Below are positions 49,632 to 57,088 of a stretch of 64,000 nucleotides of DNA, piece by piece (position 1 is the stretch's first letter; each line of letters starts with the position of its first letter). The stretch comes from a virus. Under the pieces are notes generated by a model that worked only from the letters and a program-made list of their open reading frames with translations, ran no database searches and was not told the origin of the DNA. The translations under genes and the position numbers were made by a program. The stretch is from IMG/VR virus record IMGVR_UViG_3300032282_001282, positions 1-64,000 of that record; one strand, 5' to 3'.

Positions 49632-49810
49632 TTTAATCGAAACCAATTGGCTTTTTTTGTGTCGTTAAATGAAAAGGTATACACTGGGCGTAAATCAGCC
49701 ATGTGTAAATTCCAATCGTCTCTGTTGATATGTGATTGACACCACTCAGATGCCGCATTACATTTATCAACGCCGTTAATTACAACTGTATAAGGTAAGT
49801 TTGTGTTCAT
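49622..49810 (-). CDS. First array protein with LKW motif
   Basis: This 62-aa protein starts the array and ends FSFNDTKKANWFRLKWQ, giving a clear F.LKW signature. It lies just downstream of a good sigma70-type promoter (49816-49844) with almost no leader, so its own ribosome-binding site is weak. Confidence 0.6.
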   Translation of the reverse strand: MNTNLPYTVVINGVDKCNAASEWCQSHINRDDWNLHMADLRPVYTFSFNDTKKANWFRLKWQ

Positions 49811-49815
49811 ACCTT

Positions 49816-49844
49816 ATTATACATTATTTGCTATTTCTTGTCAG
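49816..49844 (-). promoter_or_regulatory. Sigma70-type promoter of the small-gene array
   Basis: On the minus strand CTGACA, a 17-bp spacer and TATAAT end 6 nt upstream of the first array start. The -10 box is perfect. The spacer lacks the TTCCC motif. Confidence 0.65.
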
Positions 49845-50223
49845 CGTTTTCGGCAGAACAACATAGTGCTTCAAGAGTTTTATAGTGTTCGTATGCTTGT
49901 TTGAGAGCTTCAAATTCTTTGAGCTTTTTTGGGTCCGGTACAAGTATGGCAAGTCGATCTTGCAAGGTCTTTAAGGTCTCTCGGAGGCTCATACCATCTA
50001 GTTCAATATCTGATTCGGTTATTTTAACTTTACCTACAGTCATATTTGGGCTTGTTTGTGTAGTCCAACTTGGAGCATATCCGCTGGTACCAGAGCCCGA
50101 AATAATATATGGACTAGTTAATACTGTTCCGCTACCCCCACCAGCTATTGTTATATTACCTGTGTATGGGCCGGCGTTGACTGTATATGTAGGTGGTATT
50201 GTTATATTTGAGTAATTTGCCAT
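49831..50223 (-). CDS. Small phage protein with SLRETLKTLQDRLAI motif
   Basis: In this 130-aa protein a Gly/Thr/Ser-rich N-terminal half (ITIPPTYTVNAGPYTGNITI) is followed by a helical tail (ELDGMSLRETLKTLQDRLAI, then VPDPKKLKEFEALKQAY). This arrangement recurs in hypothetical phage virion proteins. The start at 50223 is preferred to 50241 because the latter lies closer to the terminator and has no better site. It could be a small tail or decoration protein. Confidence 0.6.
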   Translation of the reverse strand: MANYSNITIPPTYTVNAGPYTGNITIAGGGSGTVLTSPYIISGSGTSGYAPSWTTQTSPNMTVGKVKITESDIELDGMSLRETLKTLQDRLAILVPDPKKLKEFEALKQAYEHYKTLEALCCSAENADKK

Positions 50224-50241
50224 TGTGTTCTTTCTGGCCAA

Positions 50242-50270
50242 GAAAAAGCCTATACGGTTAAGTATAGGCT
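50242..50270 (-). terminator. Rho-independent terminator of the porin gene
   Basis: A 9-bp stem (AGCCTATAC with GTATAGGCT across 6 nt) is followed on the minus strand by TTTTTC. It lies 24 nt after the porin stop codon. Confidence 0.8.
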
Positions 50271-50293
50271 CTTTGCGTTACGTTGTCAACTGA

Positions 50294-51451
50294 TTAGAAG
50301 CGATGTGTCATACCAACCACATAAGCGTTTTGAGTAGTTCCTGTAGAAGCTACCACGCTTGGGTATGTTGCTGTTCCGTATAGTGAACCATAGTTTGCAC
50401 CACCAGCACCATATGGAGCAAATCCACTAGTACCTTTGTTGGCAGTAGAAGCTACACCAATGTAAGCAGTGGTACGCTTGCTAAAGTTGTAGTCACCCAC
50501 TAGACTCCAGGTTTGCGAACCATTAGCAGAACTGATATTGTCTTTGAGATTGTAATAACCAGCAGTCACATCAACCTTGGAAGTTGCATTATACTTGACA
50601 CTTACTTGACGTAGATCAAAGTCTGTGTTAGCGGCATTGGCACCATTTGGGTTTTGGAAGTTTGCCCAACCAGCGGCTACCTTGAACTTGTCAATGGTGT
50701 AGTTACCACCGATAGTTGTTGTTTCAGCAGTTGCTAACCCAGCGGCACTATTAGATGTCTGATAACTGGCAGAACCATTAAACGCACCACGAGTATAAGC
50801 CAATGCATACAAACGACGGCTACTTGCATCCAACGCACCAAAAGTTGTGTTATCGGCTACACCGCCAGTTGTGTATTGTACAGAACCTTTGAAGCCTGCA
50901 ATCACTGGAGTGTCTAAACGAACAGCGTTACTCAGGAATGTTGTACCAGTCATGGTAGCAAGACCAGTCTTGGCTGTGCTTGTGCCACCAAAGGTAGAAC
51001 CATCATTCCAGTAGTTCAAAGAACCACCAAAGTTACGGCCTGCGTTAACGTCACCAACTGCAAATGATTCAAATGCCAAGTTGTCTTGACGACCTAGAGT
51101 CATACGACCCAAGCCGGTGTTGTCTAGATAAACGTTTGCGCCACGGCTGAACACGTTGTTTGCTGTGCCCGAACTTGAACTTGCACCTTGGCTACCATCG
51201 GCTGGATTGATCTGTGATTCAATTTTGAATCCAGCTTTTGTACCGCCACCTAAATCTTCTGTACCAGTAAAACCAATACGGCTGGTCCACATTGGTGAAC
51301 TGAGGACTTGGGTCGCGTTTTGACCTGCTGTTCCAACGTTGGTTGCGTTAACAACACCAATGTCCATGATACCATAGACACTAACGTTTGATTGAGCGTG
51401 GGCGATGCCAAAACTTAAGGCAAGGCTTACCGCTAATAGTAGTTTCTTCAT
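50294..51451 (-). CDS. Outer-membrane porin of the Burkholderiales type
   Basis: This 385-aa full-length Gram-negative porin has signal peptide MKKLLLAVSLALSFGIAHA. The mature start QSNVSVYGIMDIGVV, beta-barrel strand patterns throughout (GSLNYWNDGSTFGGTST, YALAYTRGAFNGSASYQTSN) and the C-terminal aromatic signature YVVGMTHRF needed for BamA insertion are all present. It would form a trimeric diffusion pore in the outer membrane. It has its own sigma70-type promoter and terminator, so it is a single-gene unit. It is probably host-derived. Confidence 0.92.
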   Translation of the reverse strand: MKKLLLAVSLALSFGIAHAQSNVSVYGIMDIGVVNATNVGTAGQNATQVLSSPMWTSRIGFTGTEDLGGGTKAGFKIESQINPADGSQGASSSSGTANNVFSRGANVYLDNTGLGRMTLGRQDNLAFESFAVGDVNAGRNFGGSLNYWNDGSTFGGTSTAKTGLATMTGTTFLSNAVRLDTPVIAGFKGSVQYTTGGVADNTTFGALDASSRRLYALAYTRGAFNGSASYQTSNSAAGLATAETTTIGGNYTIDKFKVAAGWANFQNPNGANAANTDFDLRQVSVKYNATSKVDVTAGYYNLKDNISSANGSQTWSLVGDYNFSKRTTAYIGVASTANKGTSGFAPYGAGGANYGSLYGTATYPSVVASTGTTQNAYVVGMTHRF

Positions 51452-51502
51452 TGTAAAATTTTCCTTTTTTTATTAAGATCGATAGTTAAACTATCTTGGT
51501 TG

Positions 51503-51532
51503 ATATTAACATAACTGTAGTCGTTATGTCAA
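51503..51532 (-). promoter_or_regulatory. Sigma70-type promoter of the porin
   Basis: On the minus strand TTGACA, an 18-bp spacer and TAATAT lie 50 nt before the ATG. The leader contains GATAGTT/AACTATC, a 7-bp inverted repeat near 51480-51494. Confidence 0.7.
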
Positions 51533-51606
51533 TAGACTGCTTTTTTATTTAGTGGTAGTTGGCTATACCAGTTTAAAAAAGATTCTTTTTTGGCGTAATT
51601 TGGCCA

Positions 51607-52386
51607 TTAACTACTACTATAACTAGCTTTTAATGTATTTTCTAGTTTAGTTGTATCAGCACAAGTATAGGCTTGGTAACTGTTTTTTAGTTCGGCGGGC
51701 ATTGGAACAACATCAATGGGTACATCAAATAATTGAGCTACACTATAAAAACTTCTTGGTTGACCAGTACCTACGTTCCATACTCCGGACTCTTTAACGT
51801 TTAAAAACTTCATGTGCGTATCTACAACACGACCAACGTGAATAAAATCTCTACAGTATTTTTCACTGTTTTCAAAAACTTCAATTCGACCTAGAGTCTT
51901 GGCCTGCTGTTGGAATTGCATAAAAGGACTTGCTTGGTTGCCTTTGTGTTCTTCGCCGTTGGGACCATAGACATTAAAGTATCGAAACCCTTGTGCTGTA
52001 AAACTACTAGGATTGTTTTGCACATAGCGTTCAAACAAATACTTTGACCAAGCATAAGGTGTGCGTGGATCAACAGGAGCATCTTCTTTAAAAGTACTTA
52101 CTAGACCGTAGACGCTTGCAGAGCTTGCATATTGAAATTTTACTCTAACACTTTTACAATCTTCGTAAAGCTGAATACTAAAATCTAAATTTTGTCTAAG
52201 TACTTTTTCAATGTCACGCTCAGTAGTGCTACTAATAGCACCAAGGTGTATACACCAGTTGTGTCCTGATATTTGTGGATAAGGATCTCCCCACTCGTAT
52301 GTAGTAACTTCGTGACCTTCGGCTTGCAGTCTAAGTAACATATGGCCACCAATGAAACCACGGTGGCCTGTTAATAAAATTTTCAT
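51607..52386 (-). CDS. HldD-like ADP-heptose epimerase
   Basis: This 259-aa short-chain dehydrogenase has GHRGFIGGHM at the NAD(P)-binding start, a YxxxK active site in TPYAWSKYLFERY, and RYFNVYGPNGEEHKGNQASP. The latter resembles the HldD block FNVYGPNEYHKGDMAS, with RDFIHV after it. HldD converts ADP-D-glycero- to ADP-L-glycero-D-manno-heptose for the LPS core. The protein is shorter than bacterial HldD (about 310 aa). It lies in an operon with a cupin, HldE-like kinase and nucleotidyltransferase. Confidence 0.75.
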   Translation of the reverse strand: MKILLTGHRGFIGGHMLLRLQAEGHEVTTYEWGDPYPQISGHNWCIHLGAISSTTERDIEKVLRQNLDFSIQLYEDCKSVRVKFQYASSASVYGLVSTFKEDAPVDPRTPYAWSKYLFERYVQNNPSSFTAQGFRYFNVYGPNGEEHKGNQASPFMQFQQQAKTLGRIEVFENSEKYCRDFIHVGRVVDTHMKFLNVKESGVWNVGTGQPRSFYSVAQLFDVPIDVVPMPAELKNSYQAYTCADTTKLENTLKASYSSS

Positions 52387-52742
52387 CGCTGACTATCGCC
52401 CTTGCCTACTCGGTAATTGTCCTCTACAGAGTCTGGCGTAGAAACTTCAATAACTGTACCTGCTTTAATACATTCTAATTGATGCGGCATACAAGGAGTA
52501 TTATGCCAAGTATCGCCTTCATTTAATTCTACTTCATAAACCGAAGCATCCTTGGTATCAATATGTCGGACAATAAATTTACCCGATTGTATATACCAAG
52601 TTTCTTCTTTGTCTTTATGGAAGTGCATACTAAATTTACAACCTGTTTCAAAGTTCATAAACTTGCCGCAATATTTGTCGTTAGTGGCCCAGATAAATTC
52701 TGAACCCCACCCCTTTGGTACTAAACCTTTTAATTTTGTCAT
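52383..52742 (-). CDS. Cupin protein of the heptose operon
   Basis: This 119-aa single cupin has FSMHFHKDKEETWYIQSGKF with two His and Glu as likely metal ligands. GDTWHNTPCMPHQLECI and VIEVSTPDS follow. It resembles sugar isomerases or WxcM-like cupins of nucleotide-sugar operons. It overlaps both neighbours by 4 nt. Confidence 0.7.
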   Translation of the reverse strand: MTKLKGLVPKGWGSEFIWATNDKYCGKFMNFETGCKFSMHFHKDKEETWYIQSGKFIVRHIDTKDASVYEVELNEGDTWHNTPCMPHQLECIKAGTVIEVSTPDSVEDNYRVGKGDSQR

Positions 52743-53491
52743 TTGATTTCCTCTAAAGTAGGCGCATAGTTTCCTAGGTGCTGTACTGTAACTGCACTGG
52801 CACGTATAGCAAACTCAATTGCCTGTTCCATATTTTTTGTATTTAGATATTCATATGTAAGGGCAGACAAGAATGTATCTCCTGCGCCACATACATCGGC
52901 AACTTCAACGGGTTCAGCGTCAAAGTCAAAGCCATTCCAAAAAGCACCTTCAGCACCCATTGTAATAATTAGGTACCCGGGGTCTGGAACGCTTGTAACA
53001 AGACCTGCTTCTAGTTGGTTGATTTTAATATAGCAACCATTGATAGATTTTAAGTCTGTTTTCTTAGTGTCAACAAATATAGGGCCAACAAATTCCTTAC
53101 GCAATTCTTCTATTAATTCGTAACTAACTGTGCCCTTATTATAATCGCTAATAACTATAGCATCGTAGATGTCGGGGATTTCGCTGGCAAAACTAAGCGG
53201 ACTAGATACTTGATCATCGTCAATGCGAACTATATGTTGTTTGCTACGACTATCAATCAGTCTAGTCTTAGTAGATGTTTTACCATGTAGGAAGTTTACA
53301 TTACATCCAAGTGCTACTAGGTTAGCATATACATTACCAGCCATACCAGGCTTAGAGTCTGTGCCGCGTGGTACAAACACCGGTACAGGTGCTTCGGGAC
53401 TAACACGATCTACAGTACCGTACTGATATACGTCTGTGCAGTTATCCCCGATTAATAATATGTTGAATTTTTTTTGTGCTTGAGTACTCAT
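52739..53491 (-). CDS. HldE-like heptose kinase (PfkB family)
   Basis: This 250-aa PfkB-family kinase has an N-terminal NILLIGDNCTDVYQYGTVDR...SPEAPVPVF block typical of HldE, PGMAGNVYANLVALGC and the catalytic loop VADVCGAGDTFLSAL. It would phosphorylate D-glycero-D-manno-heptose 7-phosphate at O1. HldE also contains the nucleotidyltransferase as a fused domain, and here that domain is a separate upstream gene. The start at 53491 (MSTQAQ) is preferred to 53512, although it still overlaps that gene by 50 nt. Confidence 0.8.
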   Translation of the reverse strand: MSTQAQKKFNILLIGDNCTDVYQYGTVDRVSPEAPVPVFVPRGTDSKPGMAGNVYANLVALGCNVNFLHGKTSTKTRLIDSRSKQHIVRIDDDQVSSPLSFASEIPDIYDAIVISDYNKGTVSYELIEELRKEFVGPIFVDTKKTDLKSINGCYIKINQLEAGLVTSVPDPGYLIITMGAEGAFWNGFDFDAEPVEVADVCGAGDTFLSALTYEYLNTKNMEQAIEFAIRASAVTVQHLGNYAPTLEEIK

Positions 53492-53864
53492 CGATTCTTT
53501 CAAAAAATACAATTTGTGGGCATACCTCTTCCCCCACTATAGGCTTTCCTCGATAGTCACTACCTTTAACCATTATACTACAGTTCTTGATAATGTCAAC
53601 TAGCTCTGCGTCGGTGCCAAAAATTTTAACTTCGTCAACAGAACGCAAATTTTCTAATAGAGTTTTTCTTTCTACTTCATTGTTAACTGGCCGTGAGGGA
53701 CCTTTTAGACTGCGTACACGGCTATCGGAATCAATGGCTACAACTAGATAATCACCAAGGGATTTAGCATAATTTAATAATGCTAAGTGCCCGAGGTGCA
53801 ATACATCAAAGGTACCATTTACTACTATTTTGACTGCTCTGCTAATTCTTTGTACCCTGCCCAA
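53442..53864 (-). CDS. HldE-like adenylyltransferase domain protein
   Basis: This 140-aa protein is a nucleotidyltransferase of the HxGH class: VNGTFDVLHLGHLALLNYA, then RVRSLKGPSRPVN, RKTLLENLRSVDEV and VKGSDYRG. It corresponds to the C-terminal half of HldE that makes ADP-heptose from heptose 1-phosphate. The first ten residues overlap the SGNH gene by 40 nt, as no later start exists before the catalytic motif. Confidence 0.8.
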   Translation of the reverse strand: MGRVQRISRAVKIVVNGTFDVLHLGHLALLNYAKSLGDYLVVAIDSDSRVRSLKGPSRPVNNEVERKTLLENLRSVDEVKIFGTDAELVDIIKNCSIMVKGSDYRGKPIVGEEVCPQIVFFERIDEYSSTKKIQHIINRG

Positions 53865-54223
53865 CTTGGGTGAATGCCATCTGGCTGTAGTTGCTTAATT
53901 GGCAATACTACATCGCCATAATATGCGGCTACCTTTTTAACTGTTTCTTGGATGTCGGGTTTAATAGCCGGCAAAATCCAATAGACCCTTTCAGCTTTAG
54001 TCAGCTGACGAATAGTGCGTAATTCTGTTTCAGTCTTAACATACTTGTGATCATTTGATCCTAGACTAATAATAACAGTCTTAGCTTCGTACGGTGCTTT
54101 GTCAACGTTCTTATTAACCCATTGATAACTATTGATTCCGCCCTTGGCAATTACACTACATTCTTTTTTAAACTGATGGGTACCAACAGCAATACTGTCG
54201 CCCATTATTAAACACTCTAACAT
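53825..54223 (-). CDS. SGNH/GDSL-family hydrolase
   Basis: In this 132-aa protein block I is MGDSIAVG (Ser10), block III VIISLGSND and block V PDGIHPSWAG with Asp and His. It lacks a signal peptide. Likely activities are esterase or deacetylase on a sugar or polymer, fitting the adjacent nucleotide-sugar genes. It begins the operon from the promoter at 54257. Confidence 0.75.
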   Translation of the reverse strand: MLECLIMGDSIAVGTHQFKKECSVIAKGGINSYQWVNKNVDKAPYEAKTVIISLGSNDHKYVKTETELRTIRQLTKAERVYWILPAIKPDIQETVKKVAAYYGDVVLPIKQLQPDGIHPSWAGYKELAEQSK

Positions 54224-54256
54224 TATACGTAACTTTCTTCAATTTGATGTAATAAT

Positions 54257-54285
54257 AGTATATAGTAACTTGACAAAATAGTCAA
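54257..54285 (-). promoter_or_regulatory. Sigma70-type promoter of the ADP-heptose operon
   Basis: On the minus strand TTGACT, a 17-bp spacer and TATACT lie 34 nt upstream of the SGNH start. The -35 region is within an inverted repeat CTTGAC/GTCAAG. Confidence 0.75.
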
Positions 54286-54315
54286 GAAAAAACCTGAGGT
54301 TTTATCCCCAGGTTT
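54286..54315 (-). terminator. Rho-independent terminator
   Basis: On the minus strand a hairpin with AAACCTG/CAGGTTT arms is followed by TTTTTTC. It overlaps the end of the 81-aa reading frame at 54302, which supports that frame being transcribed as a gene. Confidence 0.7.
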
Positions 54316-54547
54316 CTTCATACTTCATAAGTGCTAACTGTCTAGCTAACCATAATCTAAATTTTACACGATCCGATAATTCAATGTCCTCTTGGACTAG
54401 CTTACCAAAATCTTTACTTCTTAGATTACGACCAAAGGTGACATCATCATCGACAATAATGTCATCATTGTCTTCTAGATTACTTAGCGGCCGGCTTAGC
54501 TTCAGCCTTAGGTGCGTCTTTCTTAACAGAGTTGCTTTTTGTGGCAT
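54302..54547 (-). CDS. Small protein overlapping the exported-protein gene
   Basis: An 81-aa reading from ATG at 54547 overlaps the exported-protein gene out of frame for 68 nt and ends before a terminator. The part after the overlap (NLEDNDDIIVDDDVTFGRN, then LSDRVKFRLWLARQLALMKY) looks like genuine protein sequence. No ATG, GTG or TTG occurs downstream of the overlap before that part. A +1 shift from the exported protein near its end would also yield this tail. Confidence 0.4.
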   Translation of the reverse strand: MPQKATLLRKTHLRLKLSRPLSNLEDNDDIIVDDDVTFGRNLRSKDFGKLVQEDIELSDRVKFRLWLARQLALMKYEETWG

Positions 54548-54704
54548 CTTCTGCTTTTTTGTGCTCCTTCTTGGCTTCTGGTTTAACTTCTGCCTTAGCT
54601 GGTGCTGAAGCGGCAGGCGCAGGATTTGCAGGAGCCTTGGCAGGTTCTGCGGCAAATGCTGTTAGTGCCAATGCTGAAACGATGGTTGCGATAAGTGCTT
54701 TCAT
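54480..54704 (-). CDS. Small exported Lys/Ala/Pro-rich protein
   Basis: This 74-aa protein has signal peptide MKALIATIVSALALTAFAA and a mature part of Ala/Lys/Pro/Glu repeats (EPAKAPANPAPAASAPAKAE, KKEHKKAEDATKSNSVKKDA). It has the same design as the 61-aa protein at 14598-14783. It would be a disordered periplasmic protein. Its upstream sequence resembles that of the exported protein at 35682. Confidence 0.7.
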   Translation of the reverse strand: MKALIATIVSALALTAFAAEPAKAPANPAPAASAPAKAEVKPEAKKEHKKAEDATKSNSVKKDAPKAEAKPAAK

Positions 54705-54793
54705 TTTGAATTTCCTTTTAGGTTATACACAATTCTCACTGTGTACATATATAACGCATGGACCAACTGGTTAGTTGACAGCGTTATATAAAA

Positions 54794-55624
54794 TTATACA
54801 TCAAAACTAAAACTTGGATCAAATTGTTCAGCACGATCTTCGTAGTACTTGTAACCACGTGGGTTGCAAAGAACACGAGTTGAACCAAGCATATAATCAA
54901 ACGTATCGTGAGTATGTCCGTGAGTCCACACTTTAATCTGTGGGTTATCCAGGATAAACTCGCTTAGGTCCGAACTGTAGCCACCATTGGTTAAATGGTC
55001 ACCTTGGTAACGTGGTTTGATACTGACCTTGCTAGGTGCATGGTGTGTTACTACCACAAACTTACGATCTACTTTACCTTCAACAGTTTCGCGAATAAAG
55101 TTACGGGTTTTCCAATGATCTTCCTCAGTGCGTTCTGGAGTAAGACGGTGGTACACCGACTTAGCTTCGTTAAACATAGTTACTTGACGATAGTCGTTCA
55201 TGTAGTTTTGCAAATGAAAGCGAGTATGCGGATCACCCTTGTTCATATCAGTCCACAATGTTCCGCCAACAAAAGTAACATCTTCTAGATCGTAAGTTTC
55301 GTTTTCTAGTAGATGTATGTTGCTAGGCAACTGCTCTTTGATATGATTGTAGGTCTTTTGGTATTGGAAACCATAGTGTTCGTGGTTACCCATAACATAA
55401 ATGACTTCTTTATACTTGCTACATTCTTCCTCAAGGAAGCGAAAGAAACGATCAGGTCGTTGATCGGTACGCTCGTGCTCAAGCAAGACCATGTCCCGAT
55501 TGTACATTTCTTTTTTGATACGTTTTGCTTCGCACACATCACCAGACAAGATTAAGACATCGCCACCGGGCAATGTAAGGTCCGCAAATTCGAGATGCAA
55601 GTCCGACATTAAATTGATACGCAT
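54794..55624 (-). CDS. Calcineurin-type metallophosphoesterase
   Basis: This 276-aa enzyme has the dimetal motifs in order: SDLHLE, SGDV, MGNHEHYG, VVTHHAPS and HGHTHDTFD. It would hydrolyse phosphoesters of nucleotides or nucleic acids, and the substrate is unknown. The ATG at 55624 begins just after the stop of the upstream gene and gives the standard MRINLMSDLHLE start, rather than 55657. Confidence 0.88.
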   Translation of the reverse strand: MRINLMSDLHLEFADLTLPGGDVLILSGDVCEAKRIKKEMYNRDMVLLEHERTDQRPDRFFRFLEEECSKYKEVIYVMGNHEHYGFQYQKTYNHIKEQLPSNIHLLENETYDLEDVTFVGGTLWTDMNKGDPHTRFHLQNYMNDYRQVTMFNEAKSVYHRLTPERTEEDHWKTRNFIRETVEGKVDRKFVVVTHHAPSKVSIKPRYQGDHLTNGGYSSDLSEFILDNPQIKVWTHGHTHDTFDYMLGSTRVLCNPRGYKYYEDRAEQFDPSFSFDV

Positions 55625-55625
55625 T

Positions 55626-56303
55626 TTAGTCCCATAGATTTTGATAATATTTTCCAAACAACACGAAGCCGTTTTGGATACGCTTTTGTACTTTTTCGAT
55701 GCCTTTCCAATCGTACTTTAAAGTATGATTAGGTCCGTCTTGCATCTGGAACATAGTGGCCTTACCGTTCTCATCCCACTCGCAGGCTACAGTTTTATAG
55801 TCTGCTACACCAGAACGATATGCTTCTTGCCAGTCATCGTTGAGCTTGTGTTCAAACGCAAAGATCATTTCGTCTAGTACCCAATCCCAACGCTTAAAGT
55901 GATTAGCATCGGTGTCCCACTCGTTTTCCTTAGGAGGTGCTTCTGTGCTACGCAGGCCTAGCCCTTTAGGAACATCCTTGTCATCAACGTGAGGTGCACC
56001 ATGTTTGGTTTCCTTTAGCTGTTTTAGCATAGGTAGTGCAATTTGTCCTAGAGTATGATCCATTGACCAAGTATCGTAACGATCAATTTTAACATAGTCA
56101 ATCTTTGGGTGTACAAAGTCTAAAAACTTTTGCAACGCAGAGCAAATAGGATTTAAGCGATCAACCCACTTGGTATACGTGTGGTTAGGTTTGTCTTCGT
56201 GGTTATAAAAGACGTCATCATCTTTTTCCCAGAAGCAAACTTTCTTTAGAATAGTATATGGTGACAGCCAATGATCACGATAATTCGAGAAATAGACTTT
56301 CAT
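55626..56303 (-). CDS. Conserved phage protein of unknown function
   Basis: This 225-aa soluble protein is rich in Trp/Asp/His (SNYRDHWLSPYTILKKVCFW, then KIDRYDTWSMDHTLGQIALP). Its overall pattern recurs in T4-like phage hypothetical proteins with a 'W..D....LA' central part and a C-terminal helix. It lies just after an early promoter and is followed by the phosphoesterase. Confidence 0.55.
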   Translation of the reverse strand: MKVYFSNYRDHWLSPYTILKKVCFWEKDDDVFYNHEDKPNHTYTKWVDRLNPICSALQKFLDFVHPKIDYVKIDRYDTWSMDHTLGQIALPMLKQLKETKHGAPHVDDKDVPKGLGLRSTEAPPKENEWDTDANHFKRWDWVLDEMIFAFEHKLNDDWQEAYRSGVADYKTVACEWDENGKATMFQMQDGPNHTLKYDWKGIEKVQKRIQNGFVLFGKYYQNLWD

Positions 56304-56329
56304 TGAAATTCCTTAGTTGACAATATGTT

Positions 56330-56358
56330 ATTATATGATATTTTGAATTACTTGTCTA
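56330..56358 (-). promoter_or_regulatory. Sigma70-type promoter
   Basis: On the minus strand TAGACA, a 17-bp spacer and TATAAT lie 27 nt before the ATG at 56303. The -10 box is perfect. Confidence 0.65.
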
Positions 56359-56748
56359 CGGTAATTCAACAAATCTTCTAGTTGTTAGCAACCATCCAAT
56401 TTGTCCAAAATCAGTTTCGATTTCTTCGGTAACGTAACTTTCTTCAACAAAACCTGCAAAGTCTATGCCTTTGAATCCGGTACCTGAGCAGTACCAATCT
56501 ATGTAACTTTCGTCTTCTCGAATTTCAGAAACTAGATCTGCCGCATAACGCCAATTACAGTCCCACGTAATGTTTTTGAGTATTCCCCAGACATCTTTGG
56601 GTACGTAAGAGTTGTTACACAATGCCGCATACAAATTTTGAGCGTAAATTTCACGCTTACGAACTTTTGTTGTTATCCAGTCCGTACCCCGTATATCTCG
56701 CTCTAAGTTAAAAACTTTGCGTGGCATAATACTATTTAAGCCATGCAA
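56356..56748 (-). CDS. Conserved phage protein, paralog of the 127-aa protein
   Basis: This 130-aa protein shares with the product at 58022-58405 the blocks YAQNLYAALCNN, W.C.WR.A, YIDWYCSG and VTEEI..DF...GW. An alternative start at 56727 (MPRKVFNLERDIRGTDW) would remove seven residues. Function is unknown. The downstream promoter overlaps its end. Confidence 0.6.
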   Translation of the reverse strand: MHGLNSIMPRKVFNLERDIRGTDWITTKVRKREIYAQNLYAALCNNSYVPKDVWGILKNITWDCNWRYAADLVSEIREDESYIDWYCSGTGFKGIDFAGFVEESYVTEEIETDFGQIGWLLTTRRFVELP

Positions 56749-56752
56749 AACA

Positions 56753-56777
56753 AAAAAGGCGCACTAGGCGCCTTTTT
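56753..56777. terminator. Bidirectional Rho-independent terminator
   Basis: AAAAAGGCGC pairs with GCGCCTTTTT across ACTAG, a 10-bp perfect arm with A- and T-runs on both sides. It ends the HTH-protein transcript (minus) and lies just before the 130-aa gene. Confidence 0.85.
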
Positions 56778-56794
56778 GACAGTATTTAAACTGA

Positions 56795-57088
56795 TTAGGC
56801 TACTAGGCCAGCTGCCATTGCTTTGTAAGCGATAGCAACCATTTTACGGCTAGCTTCACCATGGCGATACTCAGTTACTTTAACGCCATTGCCAGCAGTA
56901 CGTTGGTTGCCATAGATAGCATAACCACGGGCACGGATGTCGCTAATAGTAGCGGTTGGGTTCTTGATACCAAAACGCTTAGAAATTTGAGCTGGGCTCA
57001 AAGTTTCGCGATTGATTACCAATGCCTGGAACAATTTACCTTGCTTAGTTTTAAGATCAAACTTCTTTAGTTTTACAGAAATAGACAT
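56795..57088 (-). CDS. Winged-helix/HTH DNA-binding protein
   Basis: This 97-aa basic protein has a helix-turn-helix (LSPAQISKRFGIKNPTATIS) followed by DIRARGYAIYGN, a wing-like part. It would bind DNA as a small transcription regulator. It has its own promoter (57135-57163) and a strong terminator, so it is a single-gene unit. Confidence 0.75.
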   Translation of the reverse strand: MSISVKLKKFDLKTKQGKLFQALVINRETLSPAQISKRFGIKNPTATISDIRARGYAIYGNQRTAGNGVKVTEYRHGEASRKMVAIAYKAMAAGLVA

